From Neolewinella persica DSM 23188 (lineage in GTDB: Bacteria > Bacteroidota > Bacteroidia > Chitinophagales > Saprospiraceae), in contig NZ_KB890413.1 of the NCBI RefSeq assembly GCF_000373105.1, positions 38,790 to 102,789 of the forward strand: DNA of 64,000 nucleotides, written 5' to 3'. How positions within the stretch are numbered: the stretch's first letter is position 1; every line of letters begins with the position of its first letter. This document shows positions 52,036-61,045 of the stretch, in pieces. The notes below the pieces were generated by a model that saw only the letters and a program-made list of their open reading frames with translations, was not told the origin of the DNA and did not search any database. Both the position numbers and the translations under genes were made by a program.

Positions 52036-52650
52036 CTACCGGTTCTTAGGCCGCCGCCGCTTTCCACCCTGGCCGCCCATCATGCCATGACCGGCCTTGC
52101 CCATACGCTGAGCGGCTTTCATCTGACCTGACTGTTTCAGCGCCTTGTCCATCATGTCGATCTGTTCACGGATTTGCGGGATCTTGATGTTGGCATCCTG
52201 TGCCTTTTTCAGGTACTTCTTGGCCGCGTTAAAGTTTTTCCGTTGGTACTCGATCTGAGCGAGTTGGAAGTGGAGGGTTGCTTTTTCCGTTGGGGTGGGA
52301 ATATCAATGGCCTCGGCCTTGCGTAGCCAGACTTCGCCACCGTTGATATCTTTACGTTGCAGGGCAATGTTGCCACGCATCATGTAGTAAAAGGCACGGT
52401 TAGCGCTGTAGAGCCACTCCGGCTTCAGCGTCATATTCAGGGTCTTTTCTGCACCGTCGAAGTCTTGGCTCTGAATCTGCTTTGCGGCAGGCGCCACCGT
52501 TCCGAGGAAGATGTAACCGCCCAACAGGATAAGGCCGGTGATGACAAAAAAGATGCCGTACCAGATACCCAGGGAGACCCAAAGCCCGATACCTCCGATA
52601 AGACAGAGGGCGATGAGGGCAAAACGGATGTACGGAGGGATAACGAACAT
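52036..52650 (-). CDS. TPR-containing membrane protein
   Basis: 204 residues. Two N-terminal membrane helices (about 8-24 and 29-49: FALIALCLIGGIGLWVSLGIWYGIFFVITGLILLGG). Soluble TPR-like helices follow (IQSQDFDGAEKTLNMTL, YMMRGNIALQRKDINGGEVWLRKAEAI, LHFQLAQIEYQRKNFNAAKKYLKKA). The tail is basic, rich in Gly, Met, Lys and Arg (GKAGHGMMGGQGGKRRRPKNR), suggesting contact with nucleic acid or another acidic partner. I do not recognise a specific family. A -7 box (TATCTTTG) lies about 25 bases upstream of the ATG. tatC lies upstream on the same strand. Confidence 0.75.
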   Translation of the reverse strand: MFVIPPYIRFALIALCLIGGIGLWVSLGIWYGIFFVITGLILLGGYIFLGTVAPAAKQIQSQDFDGAEKTLNMTLKPEWLYSANRAFYYMMRGNIALQRKDINGGEVWLRKAEAIDIPTPTEKATLHFQLAQIEYQRKNFNAAKKYLKKAQDANIKIPQIREQIDMMDKALKQSGQMKAAQRMGKAGHGMMGGQGGKRRRPKNR

Positions 52651-52773
52651 AGAAAGTTACTTTAAATTAAGGCTGGACAAAGATAGAACAAGTTGCAAGT
52701 TGCAAGTTGCAAGTTGTGGGCTAGTCGCTTCGCTCCAAGTTGCAAGGGTTGCAGGCGTAAAAGGTTACAATCA

Positions 52774-53640
52774 CTATTCAAGACTAGCCTGGTATTTTTT
52801 CTCCGCCCGCTTGGCGACAAAGACCGAAATCTCGTACAAAACGTATAGCGGAAGTGCAATTAATATTTGGGTTACTACATCAGGCGGCGTAAGCACACTT
52901 GCCAGGATGAGGATGCCGATGAAGCTGTGCTTGCGGTATTTGCGCATGGAATCCGCGGTAACCAGACCAAAACCGGCCAGGAAATGAATCAATACTGGCA
53001 GTTGGAAGATGAGGGCTGCCGGTAGGGTGAACATGACCATATAACTAATCAGCGACCCCATTTTAGGTTGGTTAACCGCGCCACCTACCTCAAAGCCCAT
53101 AAGGAAATTAGTGCCAAACGGTGCAATCACAAAGTAGCCGAAGCTTACGCCGATAAAAAACAGGAGAGAGCAAATAAAGATCATCCCCCGGGTAGCACTT
53201 TGTTCTTCCTTATACAAGCCTGGCCTAACAAACGACCAGATCTGATGAAACACGTAAGGGAAAGCCATTACGAAGCCTCCAACGAAAGACATTTTCACGG
53301 CCGTAATGAATTGTTCCCCGAATTCCGTGGCCTGAATCGGGACATTCGGACCGCTCATACACAGCGCGTCTCCTACACCCAGCCAATTCGACAGGGAACA
53401 AAAAAACTGGTAGCTGGGAAAATCATCGTAATTCGTACCGAAAAGAATATGGCGAAAATACCACTCCCGGAAAACGAACAATACGACACCGCAAAGGGCG
53501 ATAGCAATCAGTGACCGCATAACGTGCCAGCGCAATTCCTCCAGATGGTCGATAAAGGACATTTCTTTGTCTTCCGGGGGCTGTGGCCGCCCGTTTTCAT
53601 CAATTTCCCAATCGTCAACGTTGACTTGATCCAGTGCCAT
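52774..53640 (-). CDS. tatC: Twin-arginine translocase subunit TatC
   Basis: 288 residues from ATG 53640 (MALDQVNVDDWEID). The conserved core starts at MSFIDHLEELRWHVMRSL. Six membrane helices follow, with FGEQFITAVKMSFVGGFVMAFPYVFHQIWSFVRPGLYKEE containing the signature of TatC. It is the receptor for twin-arginine signal peptides in the inner membrane. TatA/B genes are not adjacent in this window. The N-terminal hydrophilic extension of ~28 residues before the core is longer than in E. coli TatC. A TATCTTCG -7-like box (53645-53652) is four bases from the ATG. Confidence 0.92.
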   Translation of the reverse strand: MALDQVNVDDWEIDENGRPQPPEDKEMSFIDHLEELRWHVMRSLIAIALCGVVLFVFREWYFRHILFGTNYDDFPSYQFFCSLSNWLGVGDALCMSGPNVPIQATEFGEQFITAVKMSFVGGFVMAFPYVFHQIWSFVRPGLYKEEQSATRGMIFICSLLFFIGVSFGYFVIAPFGTNFLMGFEVGGAVNQPKMGSLISYMVMFTLPAALIFQLPVLIHFLAGFGLVTADSMRKYRKHSFIGILILASVLTPPDVVTQILIALPLYVLYEISVFVAKRAEKKYQASLE

Positions 53641-53723
53641 GGGGCGAAGATAGTGTGTAGTAGGTAGTAAGTAGTAAGTAGTGGGTTCGTTCGCTGCGAA
53701 TTTTACAGAGAAGGTAGATTTTC

Positions 53724-53894
53724 GGGCGCGGGCGCCGGTGCAAAAACGGTTTTTAAGGAGCAATGGTTGGCCTGCTGTAGTCAGATAGTCAAGGAGTCAA
53801 ACAGTCGGCGTTAAATCTTCTCTGCTGACGATCTCCCCGTTGGTTGGTTACTGCCTCTGCTCCGAATTCTATTTTTTGCACCTGCGGCCGCGCC
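53724..53894. repeat. Family A paired element (171 bp)
   Basis: Core variant GGGCGCGGGCGCCGGTGCA (53724-53742) faces TGCACCTGCGGCCGCGCC (53877-53894). It lies between tatC and the oxidoreductase gene. Octamer-like units GACTCTCT/GACTATCT fill 53938-53981. Confidence 0.8.
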
Positions 53895-53977
53895 ACCTTA
53901 TTATGTTCATGGAAGTAAGGCTAAGGGCTTATCTTACTATATGACTCTCTGACTATATGACTCTCTGACTCTCTGAC

Positions 53978-53985
53978 TATCTTTG
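53978..53985 (+). promoter_or_regulatory. -7 box at the end of an octamer array
   Basis: TATCTTTG at exact consensus, four bases before the ATG at 53990. The box is formed by the last unit of the GACTATCT-type octamer array, so the array may set promoter strength or spacing. Confidence 0.5.
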
Positions 53986-53989
53986 CTCC

Positions 53990-54991
53990 ATGTTAAAAAT
54001 CGGACTCTTCGGCGTAGGTCATCTCGGCAAAATCCACCTCAAATGTATTCGCCTGGCGCGGGAACATTACGACCTCATTGGTTTCTACGACGCCGATGCA
54101 GAAATGGCCCGCCGTGTGGCTGACGAATTCCACCTCAAAGCCTACGACAATCCGGCAGACCTGATTGCCGCAGCCGACGTGATCGACGTGGTTACCCCCA
54201 CCCCTACCCACCACAAAATGGTCAAAATGGCTTTGGAGGGCGGCTGTCACGTTTTCGTCGAAAAACCCCTTACTGAAACCCTTGAGGAAGCTAAGGAGCT
54301 CATCGAACTGAGCCGCAAAACCGGCAAAATAGTCCAGGTGGGCCACGTAGAACGGTTCAACCCCGCGCTACTTGCGCTGGGCGACCTGAAGGTAAAGCCC
54401 TACTTCATCGAGGCACATCGCCTGTCCATGTTCAATCCGCGGGGTGTTGATGTATCGGTCGTTCTCGACCTGATGATCCATGACCTGGACATCATCCTTA
54501 AGCTGGCCGACGATGAGGTCGTAGATGTCCGCGCCAGCGGCGTGGCAGTGGTATCCGACCAACCAGATATTGTAAATGCCCGCATCGAGTTCAAAGGCGG
54601 CGCAGTGGCCAACCTCACGGCCTCCCGCATCAGCCTGAAGAACATGCGCAAAGTCCGTCTCTTCCAGCCCGATGCCTACATCAGCCTCGACCTGCTGGAA
54701 AAGGAAAGTCAGATCGTTCGTCTCTTTGATGCGGACGCGGCCGTTCCTGAAAATGGCCAGCAATTCCCGCTGGAGACCCCAAAAGGCCCGCGTATCATTC
54801 ATGTGGACCAGCCAGACAGTGGCCCAATTAATGCCATCCAGATGGAGCTGGAAAGTCTTGCGGACAGCATAACTCATGGAAAACCCGCTGCGGTAAGCAT
54901 CGAAGATGGTTACCGTGCGTTAGAACTAGCACACCGCATCTCCGCTGCCGTAGAGGCTAACCAACGGAAGCACCCGGGGCAACGGGATTAA
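53990..54991 (+). CDS. Gfo/Idh/MocA-family oxidoreductase
   Basis: 333 residues. NAD(P)-binding Rossmann motif GVGHLGKIH (8-16) at the N-terminus, DVIDVVTPTPTHHKM, and EKPLTET with the active-site Lys near residue 94. VGHVERFNP and the later GRISVAL-type barrel (AHRLSMFNPRGVDVSVVLDLMIHDLDII) follow. It would oxidise or reduce a sugar or sugar-acid substrate using NAD(P). The gene is followed 35 bases later by a lipoprotein gene and then a sugar phosphotransferase, which fits polysaccharide building. The -7 box abuts the ATG. Confidence 0.88.
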   Translation: MLKIGLFGVGHLGKIHLKCIRLAREHYDLIGFYDADAEMARRVADEFHLKAYDNPADLIAAADVIDVVTPTPTHHKMVKMALEGGCHVFVEKPLTETLEEAKELIELSRKTGKIVQVGHVERFNPALLALGDLKVKPYFIEAHRLSMFNPRGVDVSVVLDLMIHDLDIILKLADDEVVDVRASGVAVVSDQPDIVNARIEFKGGAVANLTASRISLKNMRKVRLFQPDAYISLDLLEKESQIVRLFDADAAVPENGQQFPLETPKGPRIIHVDQPDSGPINAIQMELESLADSITHGKPAAVSIEDGYRALELAHRISAAVEANQRKHPGQRD

Positions 54992-55026
54992 TTCTTGTGG
55001 TGTCCTTACACCTAATGAGGTTTAAC

Positions 55027-55884
55027 ATGAACAGATTTTTCACACTACTACTATCTCTGGCTGCTTTGTTGAGCTTTACCGGTTGTCCGGCAGACCTCGA
55101 AGTGCCGCCCGCCTTTATCACCATCGACGGTTTTGACCTGCAAACCCCGGATCTCGGTCCGGCCACCTCCGACATTTCGGAAGTTTGGGTATTCGCAGGC
55201 GAGAACAATAACTTCATCGGCGCCTTCCCGCTGCCAGCCCGCATCCCCGTACACAGGACCGGTTCCACGTCCATGCGCTTCGAGTCCGGGGTAAAGCAGA
55301 ACGGCGTAAGTGCCACCCCCGAAATTTACGATTTCTATACCCCGGTCACCCGCACCCTGGAGCTCATCCCCGGAGAAACCATCGACCTTGGAACGCCGGT
55401 TATCGGATACCGGCCGGAGGTGAAATTTGCCATCCTGGAAACCTTTGAAGAAGGCTTCACCCGCGCCTTTACCGAGCGGGTGCGGGGAGACACTTCCCTG
55501 ATCGTAACCCAGGAGTTCGTCCGAACCGGAGAATTCAGCGGAAAGATCTACCTTTCAGACGCCGACCCGCTCGTGGAAGTCGCTTCCACAGAAACCTTTA
55601 ACGGGCTGACGAACGTGCGCCGCTTTGTATGGCTGGAGATGGACTTTCGCAGCGACGCCAACGGGCAATGGGGAGCAACTGGTGTCAATGGCATTGATGT
55701 CATCAGGTTTTTCGACGCTGGCTTCCGGCCGCGCAACGAATGGACCAAAGTTTACTTCAACCTCACGGAAACCATCCTCGAGTCCACCCTTGATAACTAC
55801 AAGATTAACCTGACGACGCTTTTACCCGCTGAACTCTCGGAAGGCAACGTTTATCTGGACAACATTAAACTGATCCACTTCTGA
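55027..55884 (+). CDS. Hypothetical lipoprotein
   Basis: 285 residues from ATG 55027; ATGs at 55015 and GTG 54997 are alternatives. Lipoprotein signal (MNRFFTLLLSLAALLSFTGC), then a beta-rich soluble region with no recognised family. The C-terminal part (FVRTGEFSGKIYLSDADPL...FVWLEMDFRSDANGQW...KVYFNLTETI...NVYLDNIKLIHF) has the look of a jelly-roll/carbohydrate-binding domain; LYLDNIKLI-type endings are common in such domains. It lies between oxidoreductase and sugar phosphotransferase genes, so a role in exopolysaccharide handling at the cell surface is plausible. Confidence 0.75.
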   Translation: MNRFFTLLLSLAALLSFTGCPADLEVPPAFITIDGFDLQTPDLGPATSDISEVWVFAGENNNFIGAFPLPARIPVHRTGSTSMRFESGVKQNGVSATPEIYDFYTPVTRTLELIPGETIDLGTPVIGYRPEVKFAILETFEEGFTRAFTERVRGDTSLIVTQEFVRTGEFSGKIYLSDADPLVEVASTETFNGLTNVRRFVWLEMDFRSDANGQWGATGVNGIDVIRFFDAGFRPRNEWTKVYFNLTETILESTLDNYKINLTTLLPAELSEGNVYLDNIKLIHF

Positions 55885-55964
55885 GCCGGCACAGCAAAGC
55901 AGATGGTACTTCGCCAAAGGCACTCCGCCCCGACACCTCCGCCCGGCGGCGGGTAGACCTCCGC

Positions 55965-57356
55965 GTGTACATTGCCGCCGACTTTTTTGCCGCCTGGTTA
56001 GTCTGGACGATCTTTTTCCTCATCCGGTCCGGAAAACAGGGCAACGTTGTCACTACTGAAAGCCTGACCAACGACGTCAACTATTACTGGGGGAGCCTGC
56101 TCATTCCTTTAGGCTGGGTGCTTGCTTATGCCCTCTTCGACCAGTACCGGGACATTTACCGCCTCAGCCGGTTAAAAACCCTCTTCCAAACCCTGCTGCT
56201 TTCCATTGCCGGGGTAATTCTGTTGTTTTTTACCGTTCTCCTGGACGATGTGACCGCCGATTACCACGATTATTACCAGAACCTGCTGAGTTTACTGGCC
56301 TTACACTTTACGGTGACCGCCACCGTCCGGATGGTACTCCTCACCCGGGCAAGCCGCCGGCTGAAGCAAGGGGAAGTAACGTTCAATACCCTGATTATCG
56401 GTGGCAGCGAAGGAGCGCTCAGCCTCTACCAGGATATCCGGGCCCAGCCGAAGGGGCTGGGGTACCGGTTTGTGGGCTTTGTGGATTCGCGGCGCTCCGC
56501 GCCGCCCCTCCTGGCTGACGAACTCCCGTTACTCGGCAACCTCCGCAAACTGGCGGCCGTCATCGAAGAGCATAACGTCGAAGAAGTAATCGTTGCCATT
56601 GAAACCAGCCAGCACAACCGCCTCCGGGAACTGCTTAATGTATTATTCGATTTCGAAGACCGGGTGTTGGTCAAGATCATCCCGGACATGTACGACATCA
56701 TGCTCGGTTCCGTAAAAATGGACCATGTCTTCGGCGCCGTTCTGATCGAAATCCGGCAGGGGATGATGCCAAGGTGGCAACGGTTCCTTAAACGCGTGAT
56801 CGACCTTTTCGTATCTGCGGTGATGCTTTTGTTACTGGCACCGGTGTTGATCTACGTAGCCATCCGCGTAAGGCTTTCCAGCGTCGGTCCCATTTTCTAC
56901 CAACAAGAGCGCATTGGCTTAAACGGCGACCCCTTCAACATCATCAAATTCCGGTCCATGTACACGGATGCGGAGGCTTTGGGACCGCAACTCAGCAGCG
57001 ATGCGGACGATCGCTGTACCCCCTGGGGCGGTACAATGCGCAAATGGCGGCTTGATGAATTGCCCCAATTCTGGAATGTGCTGCGGGGAGATATGTCACT
57101 GGTCGGCCCACGGCCTGAACGGCAATACTACATCGACCTCATCAGCGCCCGCGCTCCGCATTACCGACATCTGCTGAAGGTAAGACCCGGTATTACCAGC
57201 TGGGGGCAGGTCAAGTACGGGTACGCCAGCAACGTCGACGAAATGATCCAGCGCCTCAAATTCGACATCCTTTATATAGAGAACCGGTCGTTAGCGCTTG
57301 ATTTCAAGATCCTTTTTTATACGGTAGTGGTGTTGCTGCAGGGGAAGGGGAAATAG
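55965..57356 (+). CDS. Polyprenyl glycosylphosphotransferase (exopolysaccharide initiation)
   Basis: 463 residues from GTG 55965. The frame is open further upstream into the lipoprotein gene with no ATG, so the real start is uncertain. Four or five membrane helices in the first ~150 residues, a Rossmann-like CoA-binding segment (FNTLIIGGSEGALSLYQDI), then the bacterial sugar transferase domain: FLKRVIDLFVSAVMLLLLAPVLIYVAI, KFRSMYTDAEA, GGTMRKWRLDELPQFWNVLRGDMSLVGPRPE and KVRPGITSWGQVKYGY. It transfers a sugar-1-phosphate to undecaprenyl phosphate, initiating polysaccharide synthesis in the inner membrane. Confidence 0.9.
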   Translation: MYIAADFFAAWLVWTIFFLIRSGKQGNVVTTESLTNDVNYYWGSLLIPLGWVLAYALFDQYRDIYRLSRLKTLFQTLLLSIAGVILLFFTVLLDDVTADYHDYYQNLLSLLALHFTVTATVRMVLLTRASRRLKQGEVTFNTLIIGGSEGALSLYQDIRAQPKGLGYRFVGFVDSRRSAPPLLADELPLLGNLRKLAAVIEEHNVEEVIVAIETSQHNRLRELLNVLFDFEDRVLVKIIPDMYDIMLGSVKMDHVFGAVLIEIRQGMMPRWQRFLKRVIDLFVSAVMLLLLAPVLIYVAIRVRLSSVGPIFYQQERIGLNGDPFNIIKFRSMYTDAEALGPQLSSDADDRCTPWGGTMRKWRLDELPQFWNVLRGDMSLVGPRPERQYYIDLISARAPHYRHLLKVRPGITSWGQVKYGYASNVDEMIQRLKFDILYIENRSLALDFKILFYTVVVLLQGKGK

Positions 57357-57541
57357 TGGGTAGTGGGTGGTAAGTTGTGGGTAGTGCTGCCGCAAATAGA
57401 AGCTCGCTGCGCTCGTGCATAAGTGCCTTTAATTCGTGAAATTATTGAGTGGTGTGCTATAAGTCAAAGCTGCACGAACGCAGTGAGCTTCGAAGACGGT
57501 ACTCCCTGACTGTTTGACTTCTTGACTGTATGACTAATAAT

Positions 57542-57558
57542 GCGCGGCCGCCGGTGCA
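57542..57558 (+). repeat. Family A core, single copy
   Basis: GCGCGGCCGCCGGTGCA followed by AGAACAGGTAAAAGAGCAAAG. It is accompanied by CCCGACAA-type octamers (57600-57650) before the adenine deaminase gene. No inverted partner was seen. Confidence 0.7.
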
Positions 57559-57655
57559 AGAACAGGTAAAAGAGCAAAGGCATTCCTCCGTAACTTGCAC
57601 CCCGACAACTTGACCACTTGATAACCCGACTACCTGACAACTCGAAAACTCGCCC

Positions 57656-59299
57656 ATGTTCCAAGTAAAAGGCCGCCTGGTCGATCTGGATGCCCGCACT
57701 ACTTACGGTGCCATCATTACGGTAAATGACGCTGGTTTCATTGAGGCCATTGAAAAAGATCCGACGCGTGATCATCGCGGCTGGTTCATCCTACCGGGTT
57801 TCGTGGATGCTCACGTACACATCGAAAGTTCGATGCTACTGCCCGTCGAATTTGCTAAACTGGCCGTCATTCATGGCACCGTTGCTACTGTTTCCGACCC
57901 GCACGAGATTGCCAACGTGATGGGATTGGAGGGCGTGGAATACATGCTGGACAACGCGACGCATACGCCACTGAACATTAATTTCGGTGCACCGAGTTGC
58001 GTGCCGGCCACCAGCTTTGAAACTGCCGGTGCGGAGTTAGGGGTCAAAGAAGTTGTCAGCTTACTGGAGCGGGAAGACATCAAATACCTGAGTGAGGTGA
58101 TGAACTATCCAGCCGTTCTGAATGGTGACCTGGAGATGCTGGCTAAGATATCGGCCGCCATCGAGCGGGGGAAGGCCGTTGACGGGCACGCACCTGGCCT
58201 CCGCGGCGCGGAGGCTGCCGCCTACGCCAGGGCCGGCATCACGACCGAGCACGAGTGCACCTCCGAGGCGGAGGCCCGCGACAAACTGGCTGCCGACATG
58301 ATGATCCTCATCCGGGAAGGCTCCGCCGCGAAGAACTACGCCGCGCTGCACGGGTTGATTGATGAGTTCCCCGACCGCCTGATGTTCTGCACCGACGATA
58401 GCCACCCCGACGACCTGATGGCCGGGCACATCAACCTACTCGTGAACCGGGCCATCAAGGACGGCCACAACCTGTACGATGTACTCAACATTGCCTGTCG
58501 CAATCCGGTCCAACACTACAAGCTTGATATCGGACAACTGAAAGTCGGGGACCGCGCCGACTTCATCCAGGTCGATGACCTGCGCTTCATGGCCGTGATG
58601 ACGACCTATATAAAGGGACAGCTGGTCGCCGAAGCTGGCCACCATAACCTACCGGACTTCCGCCCGGAGCCCATCAACCGTTTCAACTGCTCCCCTAAAG
58701 TACCGGCCGATTTTGCCGTTGCCCCGGGGCCGGAGGGCGCTAAGCTCCGCGTCATCGAGGTATTTGACGGGGAATTGGTGACCGGAAAACAGTTGCTCTC
58801 CCCCACCCTCGATGCAGATGGCCGGCCAGTAGCAACACCTGAGCGTGACCTGCTCAAGATTGCCGTCATCAACCGATACGAGGACGCACCACCGGCAGTT
58901 GGTTTTGTGACCGGGATGAAGCTGGAGCGTGGCGCGATTGCCAGCTCGGTAGCCCATGACAGCCATAACATCGTGGTGGTGGGTGTTTCAGATGAGGACA
59001 TTTGCCGGGTGGCGAATGCCGTGATTGCCGAGCGCGGCGGCATCGCCGCCGGGCGGGACGAATACCTCGAAGTATTACCCCTCCCCGTAGCGGGCATCAT
59101 GAGCAACGATTCAGGTCCGCGCGTAGCCGCGCGGTACGGGGAACTCAACGGCTTTGCCCGCCGCAAGCTCCGCTGCGGGCTTGCTGCGCCGTTCATGACG
59201 CTGTCATTTCTGGCGTTGCTGGTGATTCCGGAGTTGAAGCTTAGCGATAGGGGAGTTTTTGAGGCGGGGAGCTTTTCTTTGGTGGAGTTGTGGGAGTGA
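57656..59299 (+). CDS. ade: Adenine deaminase
   Basis: 547 residues. The amidohydrolase metal motif is in GFVDAHVHIESSM, then TVATVSDPHEIANVMG, the His in DGHAPGL, ITTEHECTSEAEARDKL and the Asp in FCTDDSHPDDLMAGH. The C-terminal half (HDSHNIVVVGVSDEDI, GGIAAGRDEYLEVLPLPVAGIMS) is the adenine deaminase C-domain. It converts adenine to hypoxanthine and ammonia in purine salvage. Length is normal. The start ATG follows an octamer array closely; no clear -7 box is visible. Single gene. Confidence 0.93.
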   Translation: MFQVKGRLVDLDARTTYGAIITVNDAGFIEAIEKDPTRDHRGWFILPGFVDAHVHIESSMLLPVEFAKLAVIHGTVATVSDPHEIANVMGLEGVEYMLDNATHTPLNINFGAPSCVPATSFETAGAELGVKEVVSLLEREDIKYLSEVMNYPAVLNGDLEMLAKISAAIERGKAVDGHAPGLRGAEAAAYARAGITTEHECTSEAEARDKLAADMMILIREGSAAKNYAALHGLIDEFPDRLMFCTDDSHPDDLMAGHINLLVNRAIKDGHNLYDVLNIACRNPVQHYKLDIGQLKVGDRADFIQVDDLRFMAVMTTYIKGQLVAEAGHHNLPDFRPEPINRFNCSPKVPADFAVAPGPEGAKLRVIEVFDGELVTGKQLLSPTLDADGRPVATPERDLLKIAVINRYEDAPPAVGFVTGMKLERGAIASSVAHDSHNIVVVGVSDEDICRVANAVIAERGGIAAGRDEYLEVLPLPVAGIMSNDSGPRVAARYGELNGFARRKLRCGLAAPFMTLSFLALLVIPELKLSDRGVFEAGSFSLVELWE

Positions 59300-59533
59300 G
59301 GTACTCCTACAACAATAGAAGAAACTGGGCAGACTTGAGCATCCTGTATCAGGCTAACTCTTGTTTATTACGTACTGGTGGCTTTAGCTTTTGATAATGA
59401 TGGATCCATTAGGGCGAGTGGGCTTAATTAGTAAAAATTCCATATTACCAATAGAAGTATAGCCTGGCAGAAGCGTAACTACCAACAACGCCCACACTGT
59501 CTTATCTTCCCCGTCCCAACCAAAGCACATAAG

Positions 59534-61045
59534 ATGAGACTCTCCCACTACCTCCCCCTGCTCCTGCTACTCTTCCTCTGCACCAGCGTCCGCGCCCAGG
59601 AAAAGATGATGAAGAAAGAAGGCGGCCCTGACCGGGTCCTGAATATGGACATGGCCCAGACCAGCAACCATTCCGTCAAGATCAACGGCAAAAGTGTCCC
59701 CTACCGGGTGACCATCGGCGTCCAGCCGGTCTACAACGGTAAAAATGAGGTTACGGCCGGACTCCACTTTACTTATTACGTCCGAACCGACGTAGACGAT
59801 CCCAACCGCCCGCTACTGATCAGCTTCAATGGCGGCCCCGGCTCCGCTTCGGTATGGATGCACCTGGCCTACACGGGCCCCAAGGTGCTGAACATTGACG
59901 ACGAGGGGTTCCCCGTGCAGCCCTACGGCGTGAGCGAGAATCCTTTTTCGGTGCTTGACGTGGCCGACATTGTGTACGTCAACCCGGTCAACACCGGTTT
60001 CAGCCGGATGGTCGATGGTGCCGACCGTGAACAGTTCTTCGGTGTCAACCAGGACATCACTTACCTGGCCGACTGGCTGTCTAACTGGGTCAGCCGCAAT
60101 AATCGCTGGCGCAGTCCAAAATTCCTGATCGGTGAAAGCTACGGCACCACCCGGGTCTCCGGACTCGCACTTGAACTGCAGGAGAACAAATGGATGTACC
60201 TCAACGGTGTTATTCTGGTCTCTCCTACCGACATTGGCATCGAGCGCAACGGCATCGTAAAAGCAGCCAACCGCCTGCCTTATTTTACTGCTGCCGCCTG
60301 GTATCACAAACAGCTGTCGGCCGACCTGCAGGGCAAAGACCTGGTGGATATCCTTCCGGAAGCAGAGGCCTTTACCCAGAATGAATTGCTCCCGGCCCTC
60401 GCTAAAGGCTCGGCGCTCAGCGTCGACGAGCGGGTAGACATTGCCGAAAAAGCCGCCCGGCTCTCGGGCCTGAGCCGCCAGGAATGGCTGGACAACAACC
60501 TGATGCCCTCCACCAATTATTATTGGAAACACCTGCTGCGGGGCAACGAAGATGGCAACTTCACCATCGGCCGGCTAGACAGCCGCTACACCGGCATCGA
60601 CGGCATGGCCGGTGGCGAACGCCCCGACTACAACGCAGAGCTGACCAGCTGGCTGCACTCTTTCACCCCCGCCATCAACTACTACCTCCGGGAAGAGTTG
60701 AATTTCAAGACCGACCTGCAGTACAATATGTTTGGCCCGGTTTATCCCTGGGACCGGTCGGGCGACGAAACCGGCCCCAACCTGCGCAAGGCTATGGCCA
60801 TGAACCCCTACCTCAACGTCATGATCCAGAGTGGATATTTCGACGGCGCCACCAACTATTACGACGCCAAGTACAACCTCTGGCACCTTGACCCAAGCGG
60901 CAGGATGAAAGACCGGCTAAGCTTCAAAGGCTATTACTCCGGCCACATGATGTACCTGCGGCGGGAAGACCTGAAAAATGCCAATGAGCACGTGCGGGAA
61001 TTCATCATGGGTAGCTTGCCGGGGGCAAAAAGCGCGAAATATTAA
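59534..61045 (+). CDS. S10 family serine carboxypeptidase-like peptidase
   Basis: 503 residues with a signal peptide (MRLSHYLPLLLLLFLCTSVRAQ). The S10 features are intact: ISFNGGPGSASVWMH (96-110) forming the oxyanion region, FLIGESYGTTR with Ser202 as nucleophile, MIQSGYFDGATNYYDA holding the Asp, and YYSGHMMYL with His471. It removes C-terminal residues from peptides in the periplasm or outside the cell. There is no T9SS domain, so it is likely periplasmic. It lies alone, with 234 bases upstream and a TTGTCGGG array just downstream. Confidence 0.9.
   Translation: MRLSHYLPLLLLLFLCTSVRAQEKMMKKEGGPDRVLNMDMAQTSNHSVKINGKSVPYRVTIGVQPVYNGKNEVTAGLHFTYYVRTDVDDPNRPLLISFNGGPGSASVWMHLAYTGPKVLNIDDEGFPVQPYGVSENPFSVLDVADIVYVNPVNTGFSRMVDGADREQFFGVNQDITYLADWLSNWVSRNNRWRSPKFLIGESYGTTRVSGLALELQENKWMYLNGVILVSPTDIGIERNGIVKAANRLPYFTAAAWYHKQLSADLQGKDLVDILPEAEAFTQNELLPALAKGSALSVDERVDIAEKAARLSGLSRQEWLDNNLMPSTNYYWKHLLRGNEDGNFTIGRLDSRYTGIDGMAGGERPDYNAELTSWLHSFTPAINYYLREELNFKTDLQYNMFGPVYPWDRSGDETGPNLRKAMAMNPYLNVMIQSGYFDGATNYYDAKYNLWHLDPSGRMKDRLSFKGYYSGHMMYLRREDLKNANEHVREFIMGSLPGAKSAKY

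Noticed and set aside
6629..53894. Family A pairs as insertion sequences with target duplications
   Set aside because: I compared the flanks of the five pairs and saw no consistent target duplication; interiors are too short for a transposase.
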